From Microlunatus sagamiharensis (GTDB lineage: Bacteria > Actinomycetota > Actinomycetes > Propionibacteriales > Propionibacteriaceae), in assembly GCF_900105785.1 (NCBI RefSeq), contig NZ_LT629799.1, positions 744,001 to 808,000 on the forward strand: a stretch of 64,000 nt of DNA, written 5' to 3'. Positions 18,198-26,598 of this stretch are shown here, piece by piece (within the stretch, counting starts at the first letter, position 1; every line of letters starts with the position of its first letter). Below the pieces are notes generated by a model. That model did no database searches and was not told the origin of the DNA. It saw only the letters and a program-made list of their open reading frames with translations. Made by a program: the position numbers and the translations under genes.

Positions 18198-18998
18198 GTG
18201 CGAGGTCGGACCGTGTGGGTCGGGACGAGCTGGAAGATGACCAAGACGCTCGGCGAGGCGCGGGCGTGGGTCGACACGGTGGTCACCGGCCTCACGGCCT
18301 CCGCGCGGGCCGCGGCGCCGGCCGGGGTGCAGCCCTTCGTGCTGCCGGCGCACACGGCCCTCGCGAGCGTCCGCGACCTGCTGGGCCCGGCCTCGCCGCT
18401 GCTCCTCGGCGCGCAGAACGCGCACCAGGGCCCCGAGGGTGCGGGGACCGGCGAGGTGTCGATGCGGATGGTCGCCGACGCCGGGGCGGAGCTGGTCGAG
18501 CTCGGCCACTCGGAGCGCCGGGCCTCCTTCGGCGAGACCGACGCGACCGTCGCCCTGAAGGTGCGCGCGGCGCTCGACGCCGGCCTGCGGCCCCTGGTCT
18601 GCGTGGGGGAGCCCGGTCCGGTCCGCGACGCCGGTGAGGAGATCGGCTTCGTCGCCGCCCAGGTCGCTGCGGCGCTCGCGCCCGTCCGACCTGAGGAGCG
18701 CGGACGGGTGCTGCTCGCGTACGAGCCGGTGTGGGCGATCGGGGAGCACGGGCGCCGGCCCGAGACCGCGGAGGTCGCGCCGGTCCTGGCCGAGGTGGCC
18801 CGCCTTGGTGGCGGGGGGTCGGACGGTGAGCGTCCGCTCGTCCTCTACGGCGGCAGCGTCGACCAGGGCAACGCCGCCGCGCTGCTGGAGGACCCGTCGA
18901 CCGACGGGCTGTTCGTCGGCCGCGCGGCGTGGGAGCCCGAGGGCTTCCTCGGGCTCCTCGCGATCGCGGCGTCGGTCGCCTCCGCCGCGCGGCCCTAG
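18198..18998 (+). CDS. TIM-family sugar-phosphate isomerase, EryH/LerI (L-erythrulose-1-phosphate isomerase)-like
   Basis: Triosephosphate-isomerase fold enzyme of 266 residues. The opening WVGTSWKMTKTLGEAR contains the catalytic Lys and matches the GTSWKM variant of erythritol-pathway isomerases; glycolytic TIM usually has NWKMN. His is in LVELGHSERR, and the general base Glu is in LLAYEPVWAIGE. The phosphate-gripping end is LYGGSVDQGNA. It has the FVLPAHTAL and GLFVGRAAW segments typical of EryH/LerI. The GTG at 18198 follows GTGAGGAG. It is probably a second, catabolic TIM paralogue acting on a tetrulose phosphate. The divergent zinc dehydrogenase could supply the tetrulose, but no tetrulose kinase is adjacent. 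Confidence 0.82.
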   Translation: MRGRTVWVGTSWKMTKTLGEARAWVDTVVTGLTASARAAAPAGVQPFVLPAHTALASVRDLLGPASPLLLGAQNAHQGPEGAGTGEVSMRMVADAGAELVELGHSERRASFGETDATVALKVRAALDAGLRPLVCVGEPGPVRDAGEEIGFVAAQVAAALAPVRPEERGRVLLAYEPVWAIGEHGRRPETAEVAPVLAEVARLGGGGSDGERPLVLYGGSVDQGNAAALLEDPSTDGLFVGRAAWEPEGFLGLLAIAASVASAARP

Positions 18999-19375
18999 GC
19001 CGACGTCGGCTGGAACAGCCGCGTGTCGTAGTAGGTGGCGAAGCGCCTCACCAGGCCCTCGCCGTCGACGTCGAGCAGGCTCGCGCCGCGGTAGGTGATG
19101 TCGCGCCCGCCGGCCAGACGCGCCTCGCTCGTCCACTCGAGCACCCCGACCTCGCCGTCCAGCACGCGGCTGAAGGTGGAGCGCACGTGCTCGAAGGTCG
19201 TGAGGTACTCCGACCAGAAGGTCCGTGCACCGTCGTGCCCCTCCAGCTCCTGGCCGGTCTCGGGCCGCAGCAGCACGATGTCGGGGGAGAAGGCGGCGGA
19301 CACGAAGGCCTCCACGTCCCGGTCCTGCTCGAAGGTCGTGAGGCGGTCGGCGAAGTCCTGCGCGTGGTCGGCCAT
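18995..19375 (-). CDS. SnoaL-like / NTF2-fold protein
   Basis: Small 126-residue cone-fold protein. The pattern FVSAAFSPDIVLLRP, FWSEYLTTFEHVRSTFSRVL and VGVLEWTSEARLAGGRDITYRGASLLDVDGEG is typical of the SnoaL/nuclear transport factor 2-like domain found in many small hydrolases, isomerases and stress proteins. The ATG at 19375 is favoured by GAGGAG six bases before it. Its stop codon shares the palindrome CTAG with the stop of the isomerase gene on the other strand. No catalytic assignment is possible. Confidence 0.78.
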   Translation of the reverse strand: MADHAQDFADRLTTFEQDRDVEAFVSAAFSPDIVLLRPETGQELEGHDGARTFWSEYLTTFEHVRSTFSRVLDGEVGVLEWTSEARLAGGRDITYRGASLLDVDGEGLVRRFATYYDTRLFQPTSA

Positions 19376-19483
19376 GGCCGTCTCCTCGTCGTCTGGGGGT
19401 GTCGTGCGGGTCGTGCTCGTGCCCACCCTTCCCGACGGCGGGCGCGGGTCGATGCGCAGGGACGCGTCGGCGTCAGGCCGGCC

Positions 19484-20557
19484 TCAGCTCCCGACGGGCT
19501 TCGTGGACCCCCGCACCACCAGCTCGGGGTCGCCGGCGTGGTAGCGGGCGCGCTCACCGGTGGCGAGCTCGCTCTGCAGCATCGAGAACGCGTGGACGCC
19601 GAGCCCGCGGAAGTCGAGGCGCATCGTGGTGAGCGGCGGCGAGAAGTACGCGGCGGCGGGCATGTCGTCGGTGCCCACGATCGAGAAGTCGTCGGGGGCG
19701 CGGAACCCGCGGGTGGCCATCCCGCTGAGGAAGCCGAGCGCGATCTCGTCGTTGCCGCACAGGACGGCGGTGAAGTCGTCCCCGGGCCGCAGCCGGAGCC
19801 CGGCGAGCTGTCCCGAGCGCGGTGACCAGTCGGTGGCCAGGTCGACGACCACCGGCTCGAGGCCGGCGGCGTCCATGGCGTCGACGTAGCCGCGGGTCCG
19901 CTCGTGCGCCTCGTTGCGCCCGGCCGGTCCGGCGACGTGCACGACCTTCGTGTGGCCGAGGTCGAGCAGGTGCCGGGTGCCGCGGAGCGCCACCTCGTGG
20001 GAGTGGATGCTGGCGACGGCGTCGTCGGTCTCGGGGCGGTCGGAGATCGTCACCAGCGGCGTGCTCGCCCCCATCCGGTCGCGGAGCAGGTCCTCGACAC
20101 CCGCGTACGGGGTGACGACGACGATGCCGTCGACCGGGATCGACAGCAGGTGCTCGAGCGTCTGGGAGACGTCGGCGCGGAAGCCCGGGTCGTCGCGCTC
20201 GACCTCCATCTGGGTGATCGTCAGGGTCAGCCCGGCCGTGCGCGCGGCGAGCCCGAGACCGGTCAGGGCCTCCGCGCTGCCGTAGTTGATCGGGCCCATG
20301 GAGAGGACGCCGACCAGGTTCGTGCGCTGGTTGCGAAAGCTGCGGGCCGACTGGTTGCGCCGGTAGCCGAGGTCCTCGACCGCCGCGGCGATCCGGTCGC
20401 GGGTGTCGTCGCGCACGTAGCCGACGCCCGTGAAGTAGCGCGAGACCGTCTGCGTCGAGACACCGGCCAGCCGGGCGACGTCGGCCATGCTCGGGCGTCC
20501 CGCGGGCTTCGCCGACGGGCGTACGGGGGCCTCGGTCGCGGTGTTCACAGGGGACAT
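19484..20557 (-). CDS. LacI-family transcriptional repressor
   Basis: Sugar-responsive repressor of 357 residues from the ATG at 20557; a GTG at 20572 in the same frame is also possible. The helix-turn-helix plus hinge is SMADVARLAGVSTQTVSRYF and RIAAAVEDLGYRRNQSARSF. The periplasmic-binding-protein-like effector domain contains GIVVVTPYAG, VVHVAGPAGRNEAHERTRGY and AVLCGNDEIALGFL. It is divergent from the nucleoside hydrolase/ABC/glycosidase operon. An 18-bp LacI-type operator (20644-20661) and a second partial copy (20627-20635) lie in the shared intergenic region. It most likely represses that operon, and itself, until a ligand such as the transported sugar binds. Confidence 0.92.
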   Translation of the reverse strand: MSPVNTATEAPVRPSAKPAGRPSMADVARLAGVSTQTVSRYFTGVGYVRDDTRDRIAAAVEDLGYRRNQSARSFRNQRTNLVGVLSMGPINYGSAEALTGLGLAARTAGLTLTITQMEVERDDPGFRADVSQTLEHLLSIPVDGIVVVTPYAGVEDLLRDRMGASTPLVTISDRPETDDAVASIHSHEVALRGTRHLLDLGHTKVVHVAGPAGRNEAHERTRGYVDAMDAAGLEPVVVDLATDWSPRSGQLAGLRLRPGDDFTAVLCGNDEIALGFLSGMATRGFRAPDDFSIVGTDDMPAAAYFSPPLTTMRLDFRGLGVHAFSMLQSELATGERARYHAGDPELVVRGSTKPVGS

Positions 20558-20600
20558 CGTCCTCGCATCCACGTCGGCTCGGTTGGGGCGTGAGGAACCG

Positions 20601-20629
20601 TTGACGGCTCCTCAGCCGGCTGTTAGGTT
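20601..20629 (+). promoter_or_regulatory. Promoter of the nucleoside hydrolase / ABC / GH operon
   Basis: TTGACG (20601-20606), 17-bp spacer, TAGGTT (20624-20629). The transcription start would fall near 20636, immediately before the LacI-type operator. Confidence 0.55.
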
Positions 20630-20643
20630 ATCGGTCACCCCCG

Positions 20644-20661
20644 CAAGTTACCGATAACTTG
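20644..20661. promoter_or_regulatory. LacI-family operator
   Basis: CAAGTTACCGATAACTTG: arms CAAGTTA/TAACTTG are perfect complements around a central CG, the classic LacI/GalR layout. A second ACCGATAAC match lies on the other strand at 20627-20635, overlapping the -10 box. The adjacent LacI gene is the obvious partner. Confidence 0.7.
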
Positions 20662-20739
20662 TGGCGGGTTCGCCGGAGTCGTCGCCGACCCTGCCGGGGT
20701 CGAGGGGCGTCCACCCACGTCCCGAGAGGCCGTCTCCCC

Positions 20740-21669
20740 ATGCCGCAACGCCGCCGCGTGATCGTCGACACCGACGCCAAGAACGAGGCCGACGACCAGT
20801 ACGCGATCGTCCACGCGCTGCTCTCCCCGACCCTCGACGTGCGGGGGATCGTCCCCGCCCACTTCGGCTCCGAGCGCAGCGCGACCTCGATGCTCGACTC
20901 GCGCGCGGAGGTGGACCTCCTGCTGCGCCTGATGGGTCGCGACGACGTCACCGTCGCCAACGGGGCCGAGCACGCGATCCCCGACGCGGCGACGCCCGCC
21001 CCGTCGCCCGGCGCGGACCTGATCGTCGCCGAGAGCCTGCTCGCCTCGGCCGACGACCCGCTGTTCGTGACCTTCCTCGGCCCGCTGACCGACATGGCGA
21101 CGGCGATCCTGACCGACCCGGCCATCGTCGAGCGCGACGTCGTCGTGGTGTGGATCGGCGGGATGGGCTACGACGTCGACTGGTCCTACCCCGCGATCGA
21201 GTTCAACCTGCGCAACGACATCACCGCCGCCAACGTCGTCTTCGACTCCGGCATCACGGTCTGGCAGGTGCCCGCCCCCGTCTACACGATGGTGTCGGTC
21301 GGCTACGCCGAGCTCGAGGAGAAGATCGCGGGCACCAGCGAGCTCGCCGACTACCTGATCGCCCAGCTCGTCGAGTTCAACGAGGCTCACCACGGCGAAC
21401 CGATCGAGTCCCGTTCGCTCGGCGACTCGCCGGCGATCTCGCTCGTGCTCAACCCCCGCGGCGGCGTCTCGCGCACGGTCGCGTCGCCGCGCTTCGGGGT
21501 CGACGGCGGCTACCTGCCCGGCGCCGGCCACCCGGTCAAGGTCTTCGACGCCGTCGACGTGCGCTACCTGCTCGAGGACATGTTCGCCAAGCTCCGCCGC
21601 TTCGGTCGCGACTCGGGCGGCTCGGCCGGCTCGAGCGGCCCGATCGGCTCGGCCCCGCAGGCCTCCTGA
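20740..21669 (+). CDS. Nucleoside hydrolase-like protein (atypical)
   Basis: A 309-residue member of the inosine-uridine nucleoside hydrolase superfamily, which splits N-glycosidic bonds of ribosides. The calcium-binding N-terminal motif is DTDAKNEADDQYAI, longer than the standard DTDPGxDDA, so two extra residues lie between the acidic clusters. VTFLGPLTDMA and EFNLRNDITAANVVFDSG match the family (second Asp cluster). The ATG at 20740 follows GAGAGG. As first gene of a LacI-controlled sugar operon it may release ribose or act on another glycosidic substrate. The tail beyond about residue 285 is Gly/Ser-rich and disordered. Confidence 0.8.
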   Translation: MPQRRRVIVDTDAKNEADDQYAIVHALLSPTLDVRGIVPAHFGSERSATSMLDSRAEVDLLLRLMGRDDVTVANGAEHAIPDAATPAPSPGADLIVAESLLASADDPLFVTFLGPLTDMATAILTDPAIVERDVVVVWIGGMGYDVDWSYPAIEFNLRNDITAANVVFDSGITVWQVPAPVYTMVSVGYAELEEKIAGTSELADYLIAQLVEFNEAHHGEPIESRSLGDSPAISLVLNPRGGVSRTVASPRFGVDGGYLPGAGHPVKVFDAVDVRYLLEDMFAKLRRFGRDSGGSAGSSGPIGSAPQAS

Positions 21670-21723
21670 ACCTCCGTCCCTCGCTCGACCCGCCGCTCGC
21701 CCTTCAGATCAAAGGAGACTGGA

Positions 21724-23028
21724 ATGACCCGCTCGACCTGGACCCGCCGAGGGTTCCTCGGCCTCTCGGCGGCCGCGGCCGTCGCCGGCACCGCGGCCTG
21801 CACCGGCACCGGCACAGCCGGTGGCACCGCCGGCGGCGCGGCCTCCGGGCCGGCCTCGAACAACCTGCGCCTCTTCACCTACGAGGACGACACGACGATC
21901 GCCAACCTCAAGGCCGCCGTCGCGACGTTCGACAGCCAGAACGGCACGACGACCAGGGTCGACAGCCTCCCGGGCTCGGGCGCGGCGGTCTACCCCGACA
22001 AGCTGCGCGCCGAGCTGCTCGGCGGGTCCGGCCCGGACATCTGGCGGATCTGGGGCGGCCAGATCGGGGCGCCCTTCGCGAAGGCCAAGCAGGCGGCCGA
22101 CCTCGCGCCGTACTACCAGAAGTACGGCTGGGACACCAAGATCAACACCAACGCGATCGCCGGCATGACCTTCGACGGGATGAAGGCCGGCCTGCCGATC
22201 GTCGTCGCCGCGATCGGGGCCTGGTACTCCAAGGAGTCGATGGACAAGGCCGGGGTCTCCGACACCCCCAAGAGCTACGCCGAGCTCGAGGAGATGAACG
22301 ACAAGCTGGTCGCGGCCGGCATCACCCCGTGCACCCTCGGCGGCAAGTACGGCTGGGACGTCATGCGCCTCTTCGAGTACCTCCTCGAGGTGTCGGCCGG
22401 GCCGGACCTGCACGACAAGCTGCTGAGCGGCGAGGAGAGCTGGGACCGCCCGGAGGTCGTGACCGCGTTCACGAGCTTCAAGAAGTGGCAGGACAAGAAG
22501 TGGCTGCCCAACGGCGTCCTCGGCCTCGACCCGAGCGACGTCGAGACCGACTACGTGTCGGGCAAGGCCGCGTACACGCTCACCGGCACCTGGACCGAGG
22601 CGCAGGGCATCCAGGCCGCCAAGAAGAGCTCCGACGACTTCGGCACCTTCCAGCTGCCGACCGACCAGACGCCGGAGCGCCACTCCGGCTTCGTCGAGGG
22701 CTACATGATGAGCGCGCGCTCGGGCAACCCCGACAAGGCGGCGGCCCTGCTCGACTACCTCGTCACCCCGGACCTGCAGGCGACGCTGCAGATAACGTCC
22801 TCGACGGTCACGGGTGCGGAGCCGGACAAGAGCAAGCTGCCGCTGTCCTACGAGTGGACCGAGATCAACAAGACGAGCCCCTTCTACACGATCCAGGACC
22901 AGGCCTTCCCCAAGAAGACCGCCGACCAGTACTTCGCGATCCAGAGCGACGTGCTGCAGGGCAAGACCTCGCCCGCCGACGCGGCCAAGGCCATGCAGTC
23001 CGCCGTCTCGGCGATGGCGAAGTCCTAG
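21724..23028 (+). CDS. Sugar ABC transporter solute-binding lipoprotein (family 1)
   Basis: Extracellular receptor for a carbohydrate ABC importer, 434 residues. The N-terminus carries a Tat-like twin-Arg signal (TRRGFLGLSAAAAVAGTAAC) ending in a lipobox Cys at about residue 26, followed by a Gly/Thr linker. The fold has LRLFTYEDDTTIANLKAAVA at the start and repeated FDSQNG/TWTEAQG segments typical of family 1 binding proteins. AAGGAGA precedes the ATG at 21724. It lies in an operon with two permeases and two hydrolases. There is no ATPase gene, so the importer presumably uses a shared MsiK-type ATPase encoded elsewhere. Confidence 0.92.
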   Translation: MTRSTWTRRGFLGLSAAAAVAGTAACTGTGTAGGTAGGAASGPASNNLRLFTYEDDTTIANLKAAVATFDSQNGTTTRVDSLPGSGAAVYPDKLRAELLGGSGPDIWRIWGGQIGAPFAKAKQAADLAPYYQKYGWDTKINTNAIAGMTFDGMKAGLPIVVAAIGAWYSKESMDKAGVSDTPKSYAELEEMNDKLVAAGITPCTLGGKYGWDVMRLFEYLLEVSAGPDLHDKLLSGEESWDRPEVVTAFTSFKKWQDKKWLPNGVLGLDPSDVETDYVSGKAAYTLTGTWTEAQGIQAAKKSSDDFGTFQLPTDQTPERHSGFVEGYMMSARSGNPDKAAALLDYLVTPDLQATLQITSSTVTGAEPDKSKLPLSYEWTEINKTSPFYTIQDQAFPKKTADQYFAIQSDVLQGKTSPADAAKAMQSAVSAMAKS

Positions 23029-23035
23029 GAGCGGC

Positions 23036-23971
23036 GTGGCGACCGCGACCGCGCTCGCCCCGGCCACCCGCGAGGGGGCCGGGGCGGGCAGGCAGAACAA
23101 GAAGCGGTACGGCGGGCTGCGGCCCTGGCTCTTCGCCCTGCCCGCCCTGGCCGTCTACGTGACGTTCCTCGTCTACCCGGCCGGGACGTCGCTGTTCTTC
23201 AGCTTCACGAACTGGGACGGGCTGAGCCCGACCTACGACATCGTCGGGCTGGCCAACTACGAGGCGATGACCAAGGACCCGGTCGTCGTCCAGGCCCTGC
23301 TGAACAACCTGGTCTGGACCGTGGTGACCATCGTCGTGCCGGTGGTCATCGGCCTGACGCTGGCGATCCTGCTCAACGGCAAGGTGCGGGGCAAGACGCC
23401 GTTGCGGCTGCTCTTCTACACCCCCTGCGTGCTGCCGCTGGTCTCGATCGCCTCGATCTGGGGCTGGCTCTACAACCCGGACTACGGCGTGATCAACGAG
23501 ACGCTGCGCGCGGTCGGCCTCGGCAGCCTGGCCCAGCCGTGGCTCGGGCAGGACTCGACCGCGCTGGCCGCGGTCATGGTCCCGGCGATCTGGCTGCGCG
23601 TCGGCTTCCCGATGCTGCTCTACCTCGCGGCCCTCCAGGGCATCCCGGCCGAGCAGTACGAGGCGGCGACCGTGGACGGCGCGACCCGCTCGCAGCAGCT
23701 GTGGTTCATCACCATGCCGAGCCTGCGGCCCGCGCACTACATCGTGCTGGCGCTGTCGCTGATCGACTCGTTCAAGGTCTTCGACATGATCTACGCGATG
23801 ACCTACGGCGGACCGGGCACGGCCACGCAGGTCATGGGCACCTGGATGTACGCGAACGTCTTCCAGTACTACCAGGCCGGCTACGGCACGGCCATCGCCG
23901 TCGTGATCACCGTCATCGCCGTCGCGGTGAGCATCCCCTACGTCCTCTCCCAGACCAAGGAGCACTCGTGA
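23036..23971 (+). CDS. Sugar ABC transporter permease (MalF/UgpA type)
   Basis: Six-helix inner-membrane permease, 311 residues. A short cytoplasmic N-terminus precedes the first helix (WLFALPALAVYVTFLVYP). The EAA loop that docks the ATPase is EQYEAATVDGATRSQQLWFITMP, a strong match. The GTG start at 23036 follows AGGAG. It lies 7 bp after the binding-protein gene and overlaps the next permease gene by GTGA, so it is one translationally coupled transport unit. Confidence 0.95.
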   Translation: MATATALAPATREGAGAGRQNKKRYGGLRPWLFALPALAVYVTFLVYPAGTSLFFSFTNWDGLSPTYDIVGLANYEAMTKDPVVVQALLNNLVWTVVTIVVPVVIGLTLAILLNGKVRGKTPLRLLFYTPCVLPLVSIASIWGWLYNPDYGVINETLRAVGLGSLAQPWLGQDSTALAAVMVPAIWLRVGFPMLLYLAALQGIPAEQYEAATVDGATRSQQLWFITMPSLRPAHYIVLALSLIDSFKVFDMIYAMTYGGPGTATQVMGTWMYANVFQYYQAGYGTAIAVVITVIAVAVSIPYVLSQTKEHS

Positions 23972-24873
23972 GCGCCTCGGCCCCCGGGCTCGCCGCCGCC
24001 GCGGCCCTGCCCGACGCCGTCATCGGCGAGGACCCGCTGGCCCGTCGTCCGCGGGCCAAGGGCGGCGTGGTGGCGACGATCATCCTGTCGGTGGTCGCGA
24101 TCTTCTGGATCTCGCCGCTGCTGCTGCTCGTCACCACGGGCCTGCGGCCGCTGTCGGACTTCGTCGCCAACGGCCCGCTCTCCTGGCCGAGCGAGTGGAC
24201 GTGGGCGAACTTCCGCGAGGCCTGGGGGATCGGCAAGTTCGCCGACACCTACCGCAACTCGGCGCTGCTGCTGGTGGTCAAGGTGCCGCTCGGCGTCCTG
24301 ATCTCGGCGATGCTCGCCTTCGCGCTGGCCAAGCTCAACATGCGCTTCCGCCGCACGGTGATGTTCGCGGTGTTCCTCGGGCTCACGATCCCGATCTACA
24401 TCACGATCGTCCCGGTCTTCATCATGCTGCGCAGCGCGGGCCTCACCGACAACGTGCTCGGCCTCGTCGGGCCCTACCTGGCCTTCGGCATCCCGCTCGA
24501 GGTGCTGATCCTGCAGTCCTTCTTCCGCCAGATCCCCGACTCGATCATCGAGTCGGCCCGGATCGACGGGGCGTCGGAGTGGCGGATCTTCTTCACCCTG
24601 GTGCTGCCGCTCTCGCTGCCCGCGCTGATCACCGTCGCGATCCTGGACGCGGTCGCGACCTGGAACGAGTTCCTGTTCGCCCTGATCATCCTGAGCTCGG
24701 ACACGAACAAGACCATCCCCGTCGGGCTGCTCAGCTTCCAGGGACAGTTCTCCAACAACAACACCGGCCTGGCCGCCGGCATCCTCATCGCCGTCGTGCC
24801 GATCCTGCTCGCGTACGCGCTCCTGCAGCGCTGGATCGTCGGTGGGCTGACCGCCGGGGCCGAGAAGGGCTAG
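23968..24873 (+). CDS. Sugar ABC transporter permease (MalG/UgpE type)
   Basis: Second permease of the same importer, 301 residues, six predicted helices. The EAA loop is IIESARIDGASEWRIFFTLVLP. Typical MalG-like features include WPSEWTWANFREAW after helix 1, LTIPIYITIVPVFIML, and a C-terminal QRWIVGGLTAGAEKG. The GTG start overlaps the upstream stop (GTGA). Together with the preceding permease and lipoprotein it forms a carbohydrate importer lacking a dedicated ATPase. Confidence 0.95.
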   Translation: MSASAPGLAAAAALPDAVIGEDPLARRPRAKGGVVATIILSVVAIFWISPLLLLVTTGLRPLSDFVANGPLSWPSEWTWANFREAWGIGKFADTYRNSALLLVVKVPLGVLISAMLAFALAKLNMRFRRTVMFAVFLGLTIPIYITIVPVFIMLRSAGLTDNVLGLVGPYLAFGIPLEVLILQSFFRQIPDSIIESARIDGASEWRIFFTLVLPLSLPALITVAILDAVATWNEFLFALIILSSDTNKTIPVGLLSFQGQFSNNNTGLAAGILIAVVPILLAYALLQRWIVGGLTAGAEKG

Positions 24874-24876
24874 GTC

Positions 24877-26451
24877 GTGCCTCTCGCACCCCGGGCGGCG
24901 CAGTGGCAGGAGGTCGAGCTCACGCTCGAGGGCCCGGACGCGGCGAACCCGTACGTCGAGGTCGAGGCGTGGGCCGACCTCGTGCACGAGGACGGCTCGA
25001 GCGTCCGTCGCCCGGTGTTCTGGGACGGCGGGCGGACCTACCGGGTGCGCTTCGCCTCGACACGGCCCGCGGGTCGCTGGCGCTGGATCGTGCACTCGGC
25101 GTCGGCGGAGCACCGCTTCGCGCCGTCCGCCGGCGAGCTCGAGGCCGCGCCTCCCGAGAACGGGAGCGCGCACCCGGGTCTGCGGCACGGGTTCGCGACG
25201 ATCGCGCCCGGGGCACGGGCGATGACGTACGCCGACGGCACGCCGGGCTTCATGGTGGTCGACACCGCCTGGGCGATGCCGTTCCGCGCGACGCCGGCCG
25301 AGGTGGAGACGTACGCCGCGGACCGAGCCGCCAAGCACTTCACCACCGTCTTCCTGATGGCGGTGCAGCCCGACCGCGGGGCCCGCGGGCCCCGGGCCCG
25401 CGGTGTCGAGCAGGGCTTCGACGTGGCGTTCGAGGACCTGCCCGACGGCCACCTGAACCACCTCGTCCCGGCCTACTGGCGCTGCTTCGACGAGATCAGC
25501 GCGATCCTCCTCGCGCACGGGCTGACCCCGGCCCTCGCGCCGGTGTTCCACGGCTTCGGGTGGAAGGGCCTTGACGCGGCCGGTCCGGCGGTCGAGCCGG
25601 GGGAGTACGCCCGCTTCTGCCGCTACCTCGTCGCCCGCTACGGCGCGCGGCCGGTGGTCTTCCTCGTCGCCGCCGACGGGACCGGTGAGGAGCAGGGCGT
25701 CGAGGCCGGCGGTCGCGAGATCGAGGCCTGGGACGCGTACGCCCACCCCGTCGGCCTCCACCACCGCCCGCACTCGCTGAACCGCGCGCACCAGGACGCG
25801 GCCTGGCTCGACTTCCAGTCCTGCCAGACCGGGCACGACGGCGACCACGCCCCCGACCGGCTCGCGACCATGTGGGCGCAGCGGCCGGTGAGGGCGGTCA
25901 TGAACGGCGAGCCCACCTACGAGCACGGCGGACGACGGGGCAAGGCCGCGGGCTGGTGGCAGGGCCACGAGGCGTGGTCCAACGTGTGCGCCGGCGGGCT
26001 GCTGGGGGTCGCGTACGGCGCGGGCAGCCTGTGGCAGTGGCGCACCTCGCCGACCGAGGAGGGCCACGCGCCGTTCTTCCTCGCCGAGGGGGCCGGCTGG
26101 CGGGAGGCGCTCGACTTCGAGGGCGGCCGGTACGTCGGCCTGGTCGGCCACGTCCTGCGCGGGATCCCGCTGCACGACGCCCACCCCTGCTGGGACGTCG
26201 TGCTGCGCAGCCGGGGGCTGATGGTGCCCGGCCGGTGCTTCGTCTCCTACGCCGAGCACGGCGGGGACTGGGTCTTCCTCGACGCCGACGGGCGGGTCCC
26301 CGGGCGCTACTGGCTCGTCGACCCGACGACGGGCGAGGTCGTCGGGTCGGGCGTGCGCCCGGGCAACGGCGGCGTGGTCCCCGGCGAGCCGGAGCGGCCG
26401 ATGGTGCTGATCTGCGCGGACGAGCCGCCGGCCGTCGCCTCCGTCGGGTGA
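24877..26451 (+). CDS. DUF5060/DUF4038 glycoside hydrolase, GH140 (apiosidase)-like
   Basis: Predicted cytoplasmic glycosidase of 524 residues with no signal peptide. The N-terminal beta domain (WQEVELTLEGPD ... RPAGRWRWIV) resembles DUF5060. It is followed by a TIM barrel of the DUF4038/apiosidase type with the hallmark MVVDTAWAMPF. Likely catalytic acids lie in VFLVAADGTGEEQG and in VMNGEPTYEHG. The GTG start lies 4 bp after the permease stop, so it is the last gene of the LacI-controlled operon. It probably hydrolyses the oligosaccharide imported by the preceding ABC system; the residue removed (apiose or another pentose) cannot be fixed from sequence. Confidence 0.8.
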   Translation: MPLAPRAAQWQEVELTLEGPDAANPYVEVEAWADLVHEDGSSVRRPVFWDGGRTYRVRFASTRPAGRWRWIVHSASAEHRFAPSAGELEAAPPENGSAHPGLRHGFATIAPGARAMTYADGTPGFMVVDTAWAMPFRATPAEVETYAADRAAKHFTTVFLMAVQPDRGARGPRARGVEQGFDVAFEDLPDGHLNHLVPAYWRCFDEISAILLAHGLTPALAPVFHGFGWKGLDAAGPAVEPGEYARFCRYLVARYGARPVVFLVAADGTGEEQGVEAGGREIEAWDAYAHPVGLHHRPHSLNRAHQDAAWLDFQSCQTGHDGDHAPDRLATMWAQRPVRAVMNGEPTYEHGGRRGKAAGWWQGHEAWSNVCAGGLLGVAYGAGSLWQWRTSPTEEGHAPFFLAEGAGWREALDFEGGRYVGLVGHVLRGIPLHDAHPCWDVVLRSRGLMVPGRCFVSYAEHGGDWVFLDADGRVPGRYWLVDPTTGEVVGSGVRPGNGGVVPGEPERPMVLICADEPPAVASVG

Positions 26452-26466
26452 CCCCGGGCGGGTCCC

Positions 26467-26496
26467 TTTGCCGCCGGGGCGCGGGGTCCTTACAGT
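26467..26496 (+). promoter_or_regulatory. Promoter of second permease pair
   Basis: TTTGCC (26467-26472), 18-bp spacer, TACAGT (26491-26496), about 100 bp before the permease start. A long GC-rich leader follows. Confidence 0.45.
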
Positions 26497-26598
26497 GACC
26501 CCCACCTGCCCCGGTAGCCACAGGCGTTCCCGGGGCGGAGGTCGCAGACCGGGCACGAGGCCGCGATGCGTGAGGCTCTTCGAGGAAGAAGGGGTGTC

